This document shows, piece after piece, positions 52,434 through 60,653 of a DNA stretch of 64,000 nucleotides. The notes under the pieces are model-generated. The model was given only the letters and a program-made list of their open reading frames with translations, was not told the origin of the DNA and made no database searches. The position numbers and the translations under genes were made by a program. This DNA is from Indibacter alkaliphilus LW1 (lineage in GTDB: Bacteria; Bacteroidota; Bacteroidia; Cytophagales; Cyclobacteriaceae), in assembly GCF_000295935.2 (NCBI RefSeq), contig NZ_ALWO02000052.1, positions 310,001-374,000 on the forward strand, in the 5' to 3' direction. The stretch's first letter is position 1. The number at the start of each line of letters is the position of its first letter.

Positions 52434-52840
52434 GTAAAGTGATACTTGAAAAATAACCTGTGAAAATGGGGAAAATCCTTCCAAACCATAAATGGGTTTT
52501 AAGGATCTCTATGCAAGGATTGAGTTATTACAAAAATACTATAGGATACAAATATGTTTTTTAAGATCTATTTTTAAACTTTGTAATCATTTCGGAGCTA
52601 GCAAAAATAACGTAAAGTTTCATTTTTCGATTTTGTTGAAATTTCATCACTACAAAAATGAAGATCAAAATTTATAATATGTTTTGTAAAAAAAGTCAAA
52701 AAAATATTTGGTTAAAAACGAAATATTTGGTCTGATAAAAAGTGATTTTTTACAATACGGAATTTGTTGGATTATTTTTTAATATGCTTTTTTTGCTAGA
52801 AAATTATCTTTAAACAGTCCGTTTTTCTGATTTTCATTGT
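52434..52840. other. AT-rich gene-free stretch
   Basis: About 400 bp of strongly AT-rich DNA with no convincing gene; a 61-codon frame at 52492-52677 has AT-driven composition and no start signal. It holds an 11-bp direct repeat AAATATTTGGT at 52702-52712 and 52721-52731. Confidence 0.6.
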
Positions 52841-52872
52841 TTTGGTTTTTACTTTTTTATCCTGCAATTTTG
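52841..52872 (+). promoter_or_regulatory. Promoter of the small ORF
   Basis: TTTG (52841-52844), 20-nt spacer, CAATTTTG (52865-52872), one mismatch from TAnnTTTG. A start near 52878 leaves a leader of about 22 nt. Confidence 0.45.
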
Positions 52873-52900
52873 AACAGAAATAATTGAATTCTAGCAGCTT

Positions 52901-53050
52901 ATGACCCCTGTGCTTACATCCGTACAATCTTCAGTGAAGGAGCTTAATCACCAAAAGTTTCCTGGAATCTTATACCCTTATACACAATGGAAGGTCAAGC
53001 CGGAAAAGGATAAATCCACTGAAAAGCAAACACCAAAAGCCGCCTGTTAG
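52901..53050 (+). CDS. Possible 49-residue protein of unknown function
   Basis: Short frame MTPVLTSVQSSVKELNHQKF..., with a central FPGILYPYTQWKVK block and a Lys-rich tail ending KAAC. No signal peptide, no membrane helix, no family recognised. Support is contextual: a fitting promoter lies just upstream and the TAG stop falls in the loop of a strong terminator, so a transcript of roughly 180 nt is expected. Codon composition is higher in G+C than its AT-rich surroundings. It could instead be a small non-coding RNA. Confidence 0.45.
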   Translation: MTPVLTSVQSSVKELNHQKFPGILYPYTQWKVKPEKDKSTEKQTPKAAC

Positions 53051-53063
53051 GGCGGCTTTTTTT
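53035..53063 (+). terminator. Terminator of the small ORF
   Basis: Perfect 10-bp stem AAAAGCCGCC / GGCGGCTTTT, loop TGTTAG, then T-run. Confidence 0.9.
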
Positions 53064-53137
53064 ATGCCTTTATACGAAGTGCATTTATCTGTCTGACAAC
53101 GAGGAAAATTACCGATTTAAAATTAACCATAAAAAAA

Positions 53138-53143
53138 GGAGGA
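53138..53143 (+). promoter_or_regulatory. Strong AGGAGG ribosome-binding site of the subtilase gene
   Basis: AGGAGG ends 3-4 nt before the ATG at 53147. Such full Shine-Dalgarno sites are uncommon elsewhere in this window. Confidence 0.5.
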
Positions 53144-53146
53144 AAA

Positions 53147-54574
53147 ATGAAGCCCTATGTAATGTTTCAAAGGAAAATGGGAAGTGTATTGCTGTTGGCT
53201 CTGGCCGTTTTGGCCTTTGCTTGTCAACAGGATATGGAAATAATTCAGGAGCCTGAGTTCGAAATGGAATCTTTTGCAGCTGCAGAATTTGTACCAGGAG
53301 AGTACATTATAGAGTTGCAGCCTGCCACTATCAATTTTAGAAGAGGTGGTGATTACGAGGAAACTCAAGTTTTCATGAGAGAGTTGTCTGAAAGCTTATT
53401 GGCTGAATATAGAATAGGAGATGAAAACCTAAGGAATGTATTCGGAACAGCTGTAGATGGCTTTTCAGTAAAGTTGAATGAAAAAGAGTTGGAGATGATG
53501 CGAAGGGATCCAAGAGTAAAAAGTATTCACCAAGATGAGGTCATTGCCCACAATCGAGGCAATGGAAACGGTGGTGGTAATGGTGGTACCCGTGGTGGTG
53601 GCCCAAAAAATCAAACACCCTCAGAGCCTGCTCCTGCACCCGAAGAGCCGGCAGATGAGCCAGCTCCTTCAGATCCTGACAATCCGGAAGCTCCTGAGGA
53701 ACCAGCAGATGAGCCAAAAGAAGAGCCGGCAGATGAGCCAAAGTCCGAAGACCCTGTAAGTGAAGAGCCAGTGGAAGAGGAGCCCTATTCAGGTCCTTCC
53801 ACTCAGGAAGTGCCTTGGGGAATTCAAAGAGTTGGCGGATTTAAAAGATATACAGGTAATAATGTAGCATTTGTATTGGATACTGGTATAGAATTGGATC
53901 ATCCTGATCTGAATGTGAATGTGGAGTTGGGGAGAAAGATCGTTCCTGATGATATCAGTACTACGCTTTCTGACCTTCATAGTCATGGTACCCATGTGGC
54001 AGGAATTATCGGTGCGATCGACAATCACTTTGGTGTGGTGGGGGTTGCTGCCGGCGTGCAGGTGGTGCCTGTGAAGATCATGGGTGATGATGGAAGAGGA
54101 AGAGTTTCTTGGGCTATCGCTGGAGTAGATTACGTAGCTTCTGTGGGTAAGCCCGGTGATGTGGCCAACTTGAGCATAGGAGCTTCTGCCAATACTACTT
54201 TTGACAATGCGGTGATCAATGCCTCCAATAAAGGAATCTGGTTTGTGACTTCTGCGGGCAACAATGCTGCGGATGCCAACAACTATTCCCCTGCAAGGGC
54301 AAACGGTCCTTTCTTGCAGACGGTTTCTTCTATGGATAGCCGAGATGTGATGGCCAATTCTTCAAACTATGGCAATCCTCCAATTGACTGGGCTGCTCCG
54401 GGAGTAGGTATAAAATCTACTATTTTGAGAGGTGGATATGGGAATAAGAGTGGTACTTCCATGGCAGCTCCCCATGTGGCAGGACTTCGGCTATTAGGGA
54501 ATATCCGAGCTGATGGGCATATCAAAAATGACAAGGACAATACGCCCGATCCTATTGCGCATAGGGCGGATTAG
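53147..54574 (+). CDS. S8-family subtilisin-like lipoprotein protease with Pro/Glu-rich linker
   Basis: Serine peptidase. Signal LLLALAVLAFACQQ has a lipobox (Cys about 26). Residues about 48-130 resemble an inhibitor I9 propeptide (PGEYIIELQP, VKSIHQDEVI). A linker of about 85 residues (135-220) is Gly/Asn-rich and then built of EEPADEP-type repeats. The catalytic domain has Asp245 (FVLDTGIELDHPD), His280 (HGTHVAG), SAGNNA and Ser438 (GTSMAAPHVAG): the triad is intact. It ends soon after Ser438, as related proteins do. No type IX sorting domain is seen, so it should remain a lipid-anchored envelope protease. Confidence 0.92.
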   Translation: MKPYVMFQRKMGSVLLLALAVLAFACQQDMEIIQEPEFEMESFAAAEFVPGEYIIELQPATINFRRGGDYEETQVFMRELSESLLAEYRIGDENLRNVFGTAVDGFSVKLNEKELEMMRRDPRVKSIHQDEVIAHNRGNGNGGGNGGTRGGGPKNQTPSEPAPAPEEPADEPAPSDPDNPEAPEEPADEPKEEPADEPKSEDPVSEEPVEEEPYSGPSTQEVPWGIQRVGGFKRYTGNNVAFVLDTGIELDHPDLNVNVELGRKIVPDDISTTLSDLHSHGTHVAGIIGAIDNHFGVVGVAAGVQVVPVKIMGDDGRGRVSWAIAGVDYVASVGKPGDVANLSIGASANTTFDNAVINASNKGIWFVTSAGNNAADANNYSPARANGPFLQTVSSMDSRDVMANSSNYGNPPIDWAAPGVGIKSTILRGGYGNKSGTSMAAPHVAGLRLLGNIRADGHIKNDKDNTPDPIAHRAD

Positions 54575-54600
54575 ATATAGGTTTGGTTGAGGTTAAAATA

Positions 54601-54633
54601 AAAAAGGGACGCCCGGTGGGTGTCCCTTTTTTT
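54601..54633. terminator. Bidirectional terminator between subtilase and lipoprotein genes
   Basis: 14-bp stem (54601-54614 with 54618-54631, one G-T pair) and loop GGT; A/T ends serve both converging genes. Confidence 0.88.
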
Positions 54634-54649
54634 ATTGGTTGATTAATGC

Positions 54650-55588
54650 TTAGTCTTCATTTTCCAGGAATACACATCCAAAGGAATCTAAGTGAACTAC
54701 GTAGTATCTTGATCCATTTCCAGTTATCTCAAGATCTTTTCCAGCATATATTCTTGGAGAGCCAGGCCCTCCTCCACTTGGAGGTCTTGAAGTTGGAAGT
54801 GTGTTGTATGCCAACACTTTAACCGCCTCGTCATCATCTTGAAGAGACCAGCTCCCAAGGTTGATAGTGATTTTGTCATTAATTACTGTTACTGTTCCGT
54901 CTGTTAATTTTTGACCAGCATAGATAGGGAACTCAGTTTCACCAGATTGGGTATCTATATAGAACCACCAAGCACTTCCACTTCCCAGTGTACCTGCATA
55001 AGCGGTTTGTTCTTTTCCTTCACATTCTTCTTCCAAATCAGTGTCATCATCACAATCCACAAAGTTCCAGCAGAAAGTAAGGTTGGATACATCTGGAATA
55101 TTGCCTCTTCCAACATTAGGGGCAGCAATTCCAGAACCTGAATTGATGCCAGCTTCATAAGTAGCCACTGTGTGATTAGGTCCTCCTTTTACGATTACAG
55201 ACATTACCAGACATTTCCCTGTAGGAATAGCGCCCACATAAGACCAGCTTACAAATTTTCCGTCGACAACATCCACTTCAATCTCAGATGGCCAGCTGTT
55301 TACAAACTCTCCGTTTTCAACACTATTTCTGCCTGTGGAGAACTCAAATTCTCCAAGGTCTGAACAGCTTAGGTTTCCTCCGTTTACAGGTCCTCTCATC
55401 ATTTCCCAGATATAGGAAGTGACACCAGGTTGCATGGCCGTCATGTTGATGCTGTTTTGAGAGATAGTTGTTTCTTCCAGTGTTGCTGGATTTACGTCAC
55501 TGTCTATCTGACTGCAGCTGGACAGGAAAGCCAAAGTGGCTAGGGTCATCACCAAGGAAGACCACTTGAGTGTAGTGATTGATTTCAT
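54650..55588 (-). CDS. Secreted lipoprotein of unknown function (paralogue A)
   Basis: 312 residues from ATG 55588; TLATLAFLSSCSQ is a lipoprotein signal. Two regions: an N-terminal domain (about 60-180) with paired Cys blocks GGNLSCSDLGEFEFSTG, CLVMSVIVKGG and VSNLTFCWNF, and a C-terminal domain (about 205-305) with TAYAGTLGSGSAWWFYID, FPIYAGQKL and YYVVHLDSFGC. Both regions recur in the next gene. No named family recognised; an extracellular adhesive or binding role is only a guess. Confidence 0.72.
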   Translation of the reverse strand: MKSITTLKWSSLVMTLATLAFLSSCSQIDSDVNPATLEETTISQNSINMTAMQPGVTSYIWEMMRGPVNGGNLSCSDLGEFEFSTGRNSVENGEFVNSWPSEIEVDVVDGKFVSWSYVGAIPTGKCLVMSVIVKGGPNHTVATYEAGINSGSGIAAPNVGRGNIPDVSNLTFCWNFVDCDDDTDLEEECEGKEQTAYAGTLGSGSAWWFYIDTQSGETEFPIYAGQKLTDGTVTVINDKITINLGSWSLQDDDEAVKVLAYNTLPTSRPPSGGGPGSPRIYAGKDLEITGNGSRYYVVHLDSFGCVFLENED

Positions 55589-55620
55589 AAGATTTTTGTT
55601 TGATGGGGTTGAATCCTTTT

Positions 55621-55634
55621 TGTTGTATAACAAC
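55621..55634. promoter_or_regulatory. TTGTT-N4-AACAA palindrome
   Basis: Lies right at the predicted transcription start of paralogue A, a position suited to an operator. Short, so chance is possible. Confidence 0.25.
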
Positions 55635-55639
55635 GATGC

Positions 55640-55647
55640 AAACATAA
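55640..55647 (-). promoter_or_regulatory. -7 element of paralogue A gene
   Basis: TATGTTTG on the minus strand, 51 nt before the ATG; distal box unclear. Confidence 0.4.
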
Positions 55648-55899
55648 ATCAAAAAACAATTACTTGTATATGAAATGCATAAAAAATAATTCAAACAAAA
55701 ATTAGGGCATTATTATTAATTATGAATAAATGGGTGTAAATATTGAATTTTGATTTTTACAACCATTAGTAAATTTTATTCAACAATAAATATTAAAATT
55801 ATGTGAAAATAAATTTTTAAAAAACGGGAAAAATTATTTTCGGAGATAGAGTTTTTTTTTAAATGACTCCTGACTTTATCTTCTCTTGGGTTTTATCAT

Positions 55900-55932
55900 A
55901 AAAAAAGGCCACTTAAAAAGCGGCCTTTTTTT
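55900..55932 (-). terminator. Terminator of paralogue B gene
   Basis: AAAAAAAGGCC (55900-55910) and GGCCTTTTTTT (55922-55932), loop of 11 nt. Confidence 0.85.
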
Positions 55933-55952
55933 AAAAGAAACATATGCTGAGG

Positions 55953-57230
55953 TTAGTCTTCTTCGTCAGGACATTCTACTTCCCTTTCTTCCTCAACATC
56001 CACATGGATGCCATAGAAATTGGCAGTATTCACTTCAACGGTTACTGAATTTTCTGACAGCGGAACTGATTGTTTGTTAGCAAACCGTCCTAACCTTGGA
56101 CTATTCCACTGAGGTGTTGAGGAATAGCCTTGGATTTTCACGTTGTCTTTTACCCTGGCGAATCTCCAGCCTTCATTCAGGATAATGGTAATAGTTACTT
56201 TACCATCTGAAGGAGCTGATAGGGTTACTTGTCCTGCTTCTAATGTTTGGCCTGCGTATAAGGTAACAGTATTTTCCTCTCCGTTATATGGGGTGTATGT
56301 GAACCAGTTGGCTATGTTGGGATATTGAGGACCATCAGCCCAAGCTGTTTCTCCAAACCAATCAGTGCATGGGTCTTCTTCTATAACAGTATCATCACAG
56401 TCTTCAAGAAGAAGGGTGATTGGAGTTCTGCTGCTGCTCACACAGTTGCCGTTGTAGGCTTCAGCCCAAAGGGTTACGGCAACATCAAGCTCTGTAATAA
56501 TAGGGTTTGCTTCCTCGTCCCCCTCTTCAGTCGTGAACCATTTTACTGGATCAGTTGAGGTGATGTAATCATTAGCGTTCAAGGATTCGGTTACTCCTTC
56601 CTCATAACATTCCTCTACGGATTCAACTGATACGGTTGGGGCATCAGGCTTTGTAGTGACAGTGTAGCAAATGGTTAAGTTGCTCAATCCAGCAGATTCG
56701 TCAGAGGAATTAGGCGGAGAAGCTAATCCGCTGTCTGTAGTAAAACCTCCACTATAAACATATACGTTTGCGGCATTACCCCCTTTTACGATAAATGCTA
56801 CTTCATCTAGACATTCATCCTCACTTCCATTGAAGGTCCATTCTATAAAAGTGCCTCCTGTCATTTTTATAGTGAAGGGACCTAAATCGTACTGGGCTTC
56901 TGAGCCATAATCATCTTTTCCGGTTGAAGATTCAAATGAAACATTGAAAGCACTCGATACTTCGGCACAGGTTCTATTACCACCTGCATTCGCTCCAGCA
57001 ATGATATAGGGCATGACGCCACCGGCGGACGTAGGAGACGAGGCTTCGCCTGGTGCTTCAGAACCGAAAATCAATCCGTTGGGCCCATCCTGTCCCAAAC
57101 GCTCCGCAGCTGCAGCAACTTCGTCAGCTGTCATATCAGGTACCTCAAGTTCCTGACAAGAAAATAGAATCATAAAAGTCGCCAATATCCACGCTCCGGC
57201 GGATTTTTTGGCATAAGGGCTTATCCTCAT
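55953..57230 (-). CDS. Secreted lipoprotein of unknown function (paralogue B)
   Basis: 425 residues from ATG 57230; signal AGAWILATFMILFSCQE has a lipobox. The N-terminal domain matches paralogue A (GGNRTCAEVSSAFNVSFESSTG, CLDEVAFIVKGG, SGLASPP, LSNLTICYTV), as does the C-terminal one (TAWADGPQYPNIANWFTY, VTLYAGQTLEAGQVTLSA, NFYGIHVDVE). Between them is an extra Ig-like segment of about 95 residues (TKPDAPTVSVESVEECYEEG to LLLEDC). The tail is Glu/Asp-rich. Function unknown. A longer in-frame start would give a poor signal. Confidence 0.72.
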   Translation of the reverse strand: MRISPYAKKSAGAWILATFMILFSCQELEVPDMTADEVAAAAERLGQDGPNGLIFGSEAPGEASSPTSAGGVMPYIIAGANAGGNRTCAEVSSAFNVSFESSTGKDDYGSEAQYDLGPFTIKMTGGTFIEWTFNGSEDECLDEVAFIVKGGNAANVYVYSGGFTTDSGLASPPNSSDESAGLSNLTICYTVTTKPDAPTVSVESVEECYEEGVTESLNANDYITSTDPVKWFTTEEGDEEANPIITELDVAVTLWAEAYNGNCVSSSRTPITLLLEDCDDTVIEEDPCTDWFGETAWADGPQYPNIANWFTYTPYNGEENTVTLYAGQTLEAGQVTLSAPSDGKVTITIILNEGWRFARVKDNVKIQGYSSTPQWNSPRLGRFANKQSVPLSENSVTVEVNTANFYGIHVDVEEEREVECPDEED

Positions 57231-57536
57231 AATTGAATTGTTTTGGTTGATATAAGTTAAATAGTGATACCAATGTAATAAAAATAACATGAAAATGTAT
57301 TTTACATATAAAAAAAATATTTTCATTTGAATATTTGATAAAATGCTGTTAATAATTGAATGTTTATTTTTTACTTTGAATTTTTTGGAAGTATCTTCTT
57401 TTGTTGATTTTTATCTATTTTAAATAATAAATAAAAACTATGGGGAAAAATGAAAAAAAATGACATAAATCATTGCAAACCAGTTATTTAAAAATTAAGT
57501 TTCACTCCTAATGACAAAGTTTGTCCATGATCTGGC
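57231..57536. other. AT-rich intergenic stretch upstream of paralogue B and crtD
   Basis: Divergent promoter region; very AT-rich, without gene or repeat. A TACATTGG box on the minus strand (57278-57285 region) is a weak -7 candidate for paralogue B. Confidence 0.5.
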
Positions 57537-57566
57537 ATTGCTTTGCCTGATTCTTACTTATCTTTC
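57537..57566 (+). promoter_or_regulatory. Candidate promoter of crtD
   Basis: ATTG (57537-57540), 18-nt spacer, TATCTTTC (57559-57566); one mismatch in each box. Leader about 35 nt. Confidence 0.35.
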
Positions 57567-57605
57567 CATTCCAAACTTTCTAAGTCCCGATTGGGTTAAT
57601 CAACA

Positions 57606-59069
57606 ATGACAAAAAAGGCCATTATCATAGGCGCAGGCATAGCTGGCCTTGCTGCTGCCATCAGGCTCAAAGTAAAGGGCTATGAAGTACAGGTATTTGA
57701 GGCCAATTCCTATCCTGGTGGAAAATTATCGGAAATAAAAATCGGGGGATATAGATTTGACGCAGGCCCTTCTTTGTTTACTTTGCCCGAACAGGTAGAA
57801 GAGTTATTTAAAATCAGTGGGCAGAATCCCAAAGATCATTTTGAGTATATCAAGCTGCCGGTTACCTGTCATTATTTTTGGGAAGATGGAAAGTCGCTCA
57901 AAGCTTATTCGGATATTAATTTATTTGCTGAAGAGGTAGAAGTCAAGCTGGGAGAACCTGCTTCAAACATCAGAAAGGCACTCAAGCAATCTGATTACAT
58001 TTACAGGCATCTCTCACCATTGTTTATGCACAGGTCTTTGCACAAGCTTGGAACATGGACCAACTCCCTAGCCTTAAAGTCTTATTTGAAAATGGGCAAA
58101 CTAGGGATTTTCAATACCATGAATGCAGCCAATGTGAAGTCTTTCAAACATCCCAAATTGGTTCAGTTGTTCAATAGGTATGCCACTTACAATGGTTCCG
58201 ACCCTTATCAGACTCCCGCTACACTCAATATCATTCCCCACCTTGAATTTAATATAGGGGCTTTTTTCCCTAAGAAAGGAATGCATGACATTACCAATTC
58301 CCTTTTTAAACTTGCGAAGGATCTGGGTGTCGAGTTCAATTTTGGAGCAAAGGTAGACGAAGTAATAGTAGAAAATGGAAAGGCCTCTGCTGTAAAAGTC
58401 ACCGGAGAGCTATTCAAAGCAGAGCTAATTGTCAATAATATGGACATGGTCAATGCTTATAAATCCATCTTAAGTAAGCAGAAACAACCTAAAAAATTAT
58501 TGGAACAGCCTAAGTCCAGTTCGGCTTTGATTTTTTATTGGGGAATCAAAAAGGAGTTTCCGGAATTGGACCTCCATAACATCCTTTTTTCTAATGATTA
58601 CAAAAAAGAATTTGACCATATATTCAATCTGGGGAGTATCTACGAGGACCCTACAGTTTATATCAACATCACATCTGTGTACAAAAAAGATGATGCGCCT
58701 GAGGGCTGCATGAATTGGTTTACCATGATCAATGTGCCCAACAATCAGGGCCAAGATTGGGATGTATTGATAAAGGAGGCAAGGAGACACATTATTACCA
58801 AAATCAACCGCACCTTGAAAACTGATATTGAACCCTTCATTGAACTGGAAGAAATTCTAGAACCCAGAACCATCGAATCCAAAACTTCCAGTGCTCAAGG
58901 GGCTTTGTATGGCAACAGCTCCAACAACAGGTATGCGGCTTTCCTCAGGCATGCCAATTTTAGCTCTGATATCAAAAATCTATATTTCTGTGGGGGGAGT
59001 GTTCATCCCGGAGGAGGGATTCCTCTTTGCCTGCTTTCCGCAAAAATCATGACCGAGATGGTTCAGTGA
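57606..59069 (+). CDS. crtD: Phytoene desaturase family protein, CrtD-like
   Basis: FAD-dependent carotenoid desaturase. KKAIIIGAGIAGLAAAIRLKVKGYEVQVFEAN is the dinucleotide-binding fold, shown here in shorter pieces: IIIGAGIAGLAAAIRL, VFEANSYPGGKLSEI and YRFDAGPSLFTLP. The C-terminus has LYFCGGSVHPGGGIPLCLLSA. The SxFTLP and NSYPGGKL wording is closer to 1-hydroxycarotenoid 3,4-desaturase (CrtD) than to phytoene desaturase CrtI, but this is by pattern only. 487 residues. No other carotenoid gene is in the window. Confidence 0.82.
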   Translation: MTKKAIIIGAGIAGLAAAIRLKVKGYEVQVFEANSYPGGKLSEIKIGGYRFDAGPSLFTLPEQVEELFKISGQNPKDHFEYIKLPVTCHYFWEDGKSLKAYSDINLFAEEVEVKLGEPASNIRKALKQSDYIYRHLSPLFMHRSLHKLGTWTNSLALKSYLKMGKLGIFNTMNAANVKSFKHPKLVQLFNRYATYNGSDPYQTPATLNIIPHLEFNIGAFFPKKGMHDITNSLFKLAKDLGVEFNFGAKVDEVIVENGKASAVKVTGELFKAELIVNNMDMVNAYKSILSKQKQPKKLLEQPKSSSALIFYWGIKKEFPELDLHNILFSNDYKKEFDHIFNLGSIYEDPTVYINITSVYKKDDAPEGCMNWFTMINVPNNQGQDWDVLIKEARRHIITKINRTLKTDIEPFIELEEILEPRTIESKTSSAQGALYGNSSNNRYAAFLRHANFSSDIKNLYFCGGSVHPGGGIPLCLLSAKIMTEMVQ

Positions 59070-59077
59070 GCTTAGCG

Positions 59078-59704
59078 CTAATGTTTTTCTGCTTTTGAAA
59101 AAATATAAACTCCCATTGATCTTTGTCCATGTACAGCTACGCTTTTGGGATGTTCCAAGTATTTTAAATCATAGCGATTCAGCATTTTTTCCTCTAACTG
59201 GGCTGTCAGCACAAATCTCTCAGAATGATCAGGGAGTAAATATACACCCTCACCCAAATGAGGCGTGTATTTTAAAATTTCATCCCGGTCAGTACAGGTT
59301 CTCAAAAAGAAAATGCCTCCTGGTTTTAAGACCCGCATCATTTCATCCATCATTTTGAAAAAATCTGCCTCGCTTTTGGCAAAATGAAGCACAGCTGAAC
59401 TGATCAATGCATCAAAAGCAGATGTATGAAAAGGCATGTCCTGGACCATGGCCCGCTGAAAGCGATACAAGTCATATTTTCTGTCTATGGTATGGGCGAA
59501 TGTTTTGGCCATCTGAACAGCAATAGGGTCTGCATCTACCCCAAAAATCTGATATCCTGCATTTAGAAAAAAGATGCAATTTCTCCCTTCTCCACACCCT
59601 GCGTCAAGGATTTTCATTTCTTTGGAAAATCTTCCCTTGAGAATTTGGTCAAGGAGGTAAATGTCAATATTACCCAGAAGGTTATTGAGGTCTTTTATTC
59701 CCAC
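59078..59704 (-). CDS. Class I SAM-dependent methyltransferase
   Basis: Soluble methyltransferase of about 208 residues. Motif I MKILDAGCGEGRNCIFFL, the acidic FGVDADPIAVQMAK, DALISSAVLHFAKS (motif post-II) and MRVLKPGGIFFLRT. Substrate unknown. The start is uncertain: the GTG at 59704 (GIKDLNNLLGNIDIYLLDQIL) gives the family-like beginning and a 23-nt overlap with the patatin gene; the ATG at 59752 would extend the overlap to 71 nt. Confidence 0.83.
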   Translation of the reverse strand: MGIKDLNNLLGNIDIYLLDQILKGRFSKEMKILDAGCGEGRNCIFFLNAGYQIFGVDADPIAVQMAKTFAHTIDRKYDLYRFQRAMVQDMPFHTSAFDALISSAVLHFAKSEADFFKMMDEMMRVLKPGGIFFLRTCTDRDEILKYTPHLGEGVYLLPDHSERFVLTAQLEEKMLNRYDLKYLEHPKSVAVHGQRSMGVYIFSKAEKH

Positions 59705-60590
59705 TTTCAAATTTTTTAATGGCTTTTCCCATTTTTTTCTTTCCAATCTCAATCAGTTCAGCTGCCCGGTGAAACTCCAGCGTTCCGGCCTGCTCCCTCG
59801 AAACCTCCACAAGCAGGTCTATATCATGTTGTCTGATAATCATTTCTGAAAGCTTGTCCTGTATTAGGTCAAAGGAATAGTTGAGTAGTTCCACAGAACT
59901 CAGTCCCTTAGGCTTTTCCTCTTTCTGTTCTGTGTAAAAGTAATTGGAAAATTTCTTTTGATAATCTGAGAGCCACATTGGCAACTTAAGATTGCTTTCC
60001 TTTTTCTCTTTTTCCGATGGAGACTCAAAAGCAGATTTTGGACCATTGAGGTCTACAACTACAAGAAGATTACCCCTTTCAGTGGGTTTGATTAAGTTGA
60101 AAGGCAAGGGATTGATGATTCCTCCATCTATGTATTCATCTTCACCGATTTTAGAAGGGGTAAGAACAGTAGGGATGGAAATTGAAGCGCGGATGGCTTC
60201 GTATAAACTGCCCGATGTGAATATTTTTTCTTCCCCGCTGGGGATTTTAACAGCATTGCAGGCAAATGGGATTTTTAATTTTTCAATTTCACAGTCTTCA
60301 ATCAGACTTTTTAAGGCATTGAATACCTTCTCGCCTTTGATAAAGCCTTTTCTTGAAATGGTGAAATCCATCAGAGAAAAGACATCGATTTTGTCCAGGT
60401 TGCATATCCAGTTTTTGAATGTGTCCAGCTGGCCTGTGGAATATATGCCTCCAATCAAAGCGCCGGCAGAAGATCCTGCAATAGATACGATTTCGTAACC
60501 TGATTCTTCCAAGGCTTCAATGGCGCCGATGTGCGCCATACCTCTTGCTCCTCCGCTGGAGAGTACCAATGAAACAGTTTTCTTGGCCAT
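59682..60590 (-). CDS. Patatin-like phospholipase
   Basis: Cytosolic serine lipase/acyl hydrolase with the Ser-Asp dyad. SSGGARGMAHIGAIEAL is the oxyanion block, SIAGSSAGALIGGIY the GxSxG nucleophile and EYIDGGIINPLPF the DGG motif. 302 residues, RssA-like. Overlaps the methyltransferase gene, hence coupled expression. Confidence 0.92.
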   Translation of the reverse strand: MAKKTVSLVLSSGGARGMAHIGAIEALEESGYEIVSIAGSSAGALIGGIYSTGQLDTFKNWICNLDKIDVFSLMDFTISRKGFIKGEKVFNALKSLIEDCEIEKLKIPFACNAVKIPSGEEKIFTSGSLYEAIRASISIPTVLTPSKIGEDEYIDGGIINPLPFNLIKPTERGNLLVVVDLNGPKSAFESPSEKEKKESNLKLPMWLSDYQKKFSNYFYTEQKEEKPKGLSSVELLNYSFDLIQDKLSEMIIRQHDIDLLVEVSREQAGTLEFHRAAELIEIGKKKMGKAIKKFESGNKRPQ

Positions 60591-60626
60591 CTATAAAATT
60601 GATTTTTTAATTCCGAAAATTGAACC

Positions 60627-60634
60627 CAAATTTA
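60627..60634 (-). promoter_or_regulatory. -7 element of the patatin-methyltransferase unit
   Basis: TAAATTTG on the minus strand, 36 nt before the ATG. Confidence 0.35.
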
Positions 60635-60653
60635 CTTTACGAAATTAGTTATT

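Larger units (their letters stand above)
55589..55952. other. Intergenic stretch between the two lipoprotein genes
   Basis: AT-rich, no gene. It holds the promoter-like box and palindrome of paralogue A near 55621-55647 and the terminator of paralogue B near 55900. Confidence 0.6.

Noticed and set aside
52492-52677. 61-codon frame in the AT-rich gap after glyS
   Set aside because: No ribosome site or promoter and composition follows the AT bias.
53600-53800. Repeats resembling a CRISPR or tandem array
   Set aside because: They are codon-level EEPADEP repeats in the subtilase linker; there are no spacers or cas genes.
53147-54574. Subtilase as a type IX secretion cargo
   Set aside because: No C-terminal sorting domain; the lipobox predicts a lipid anchor instead.
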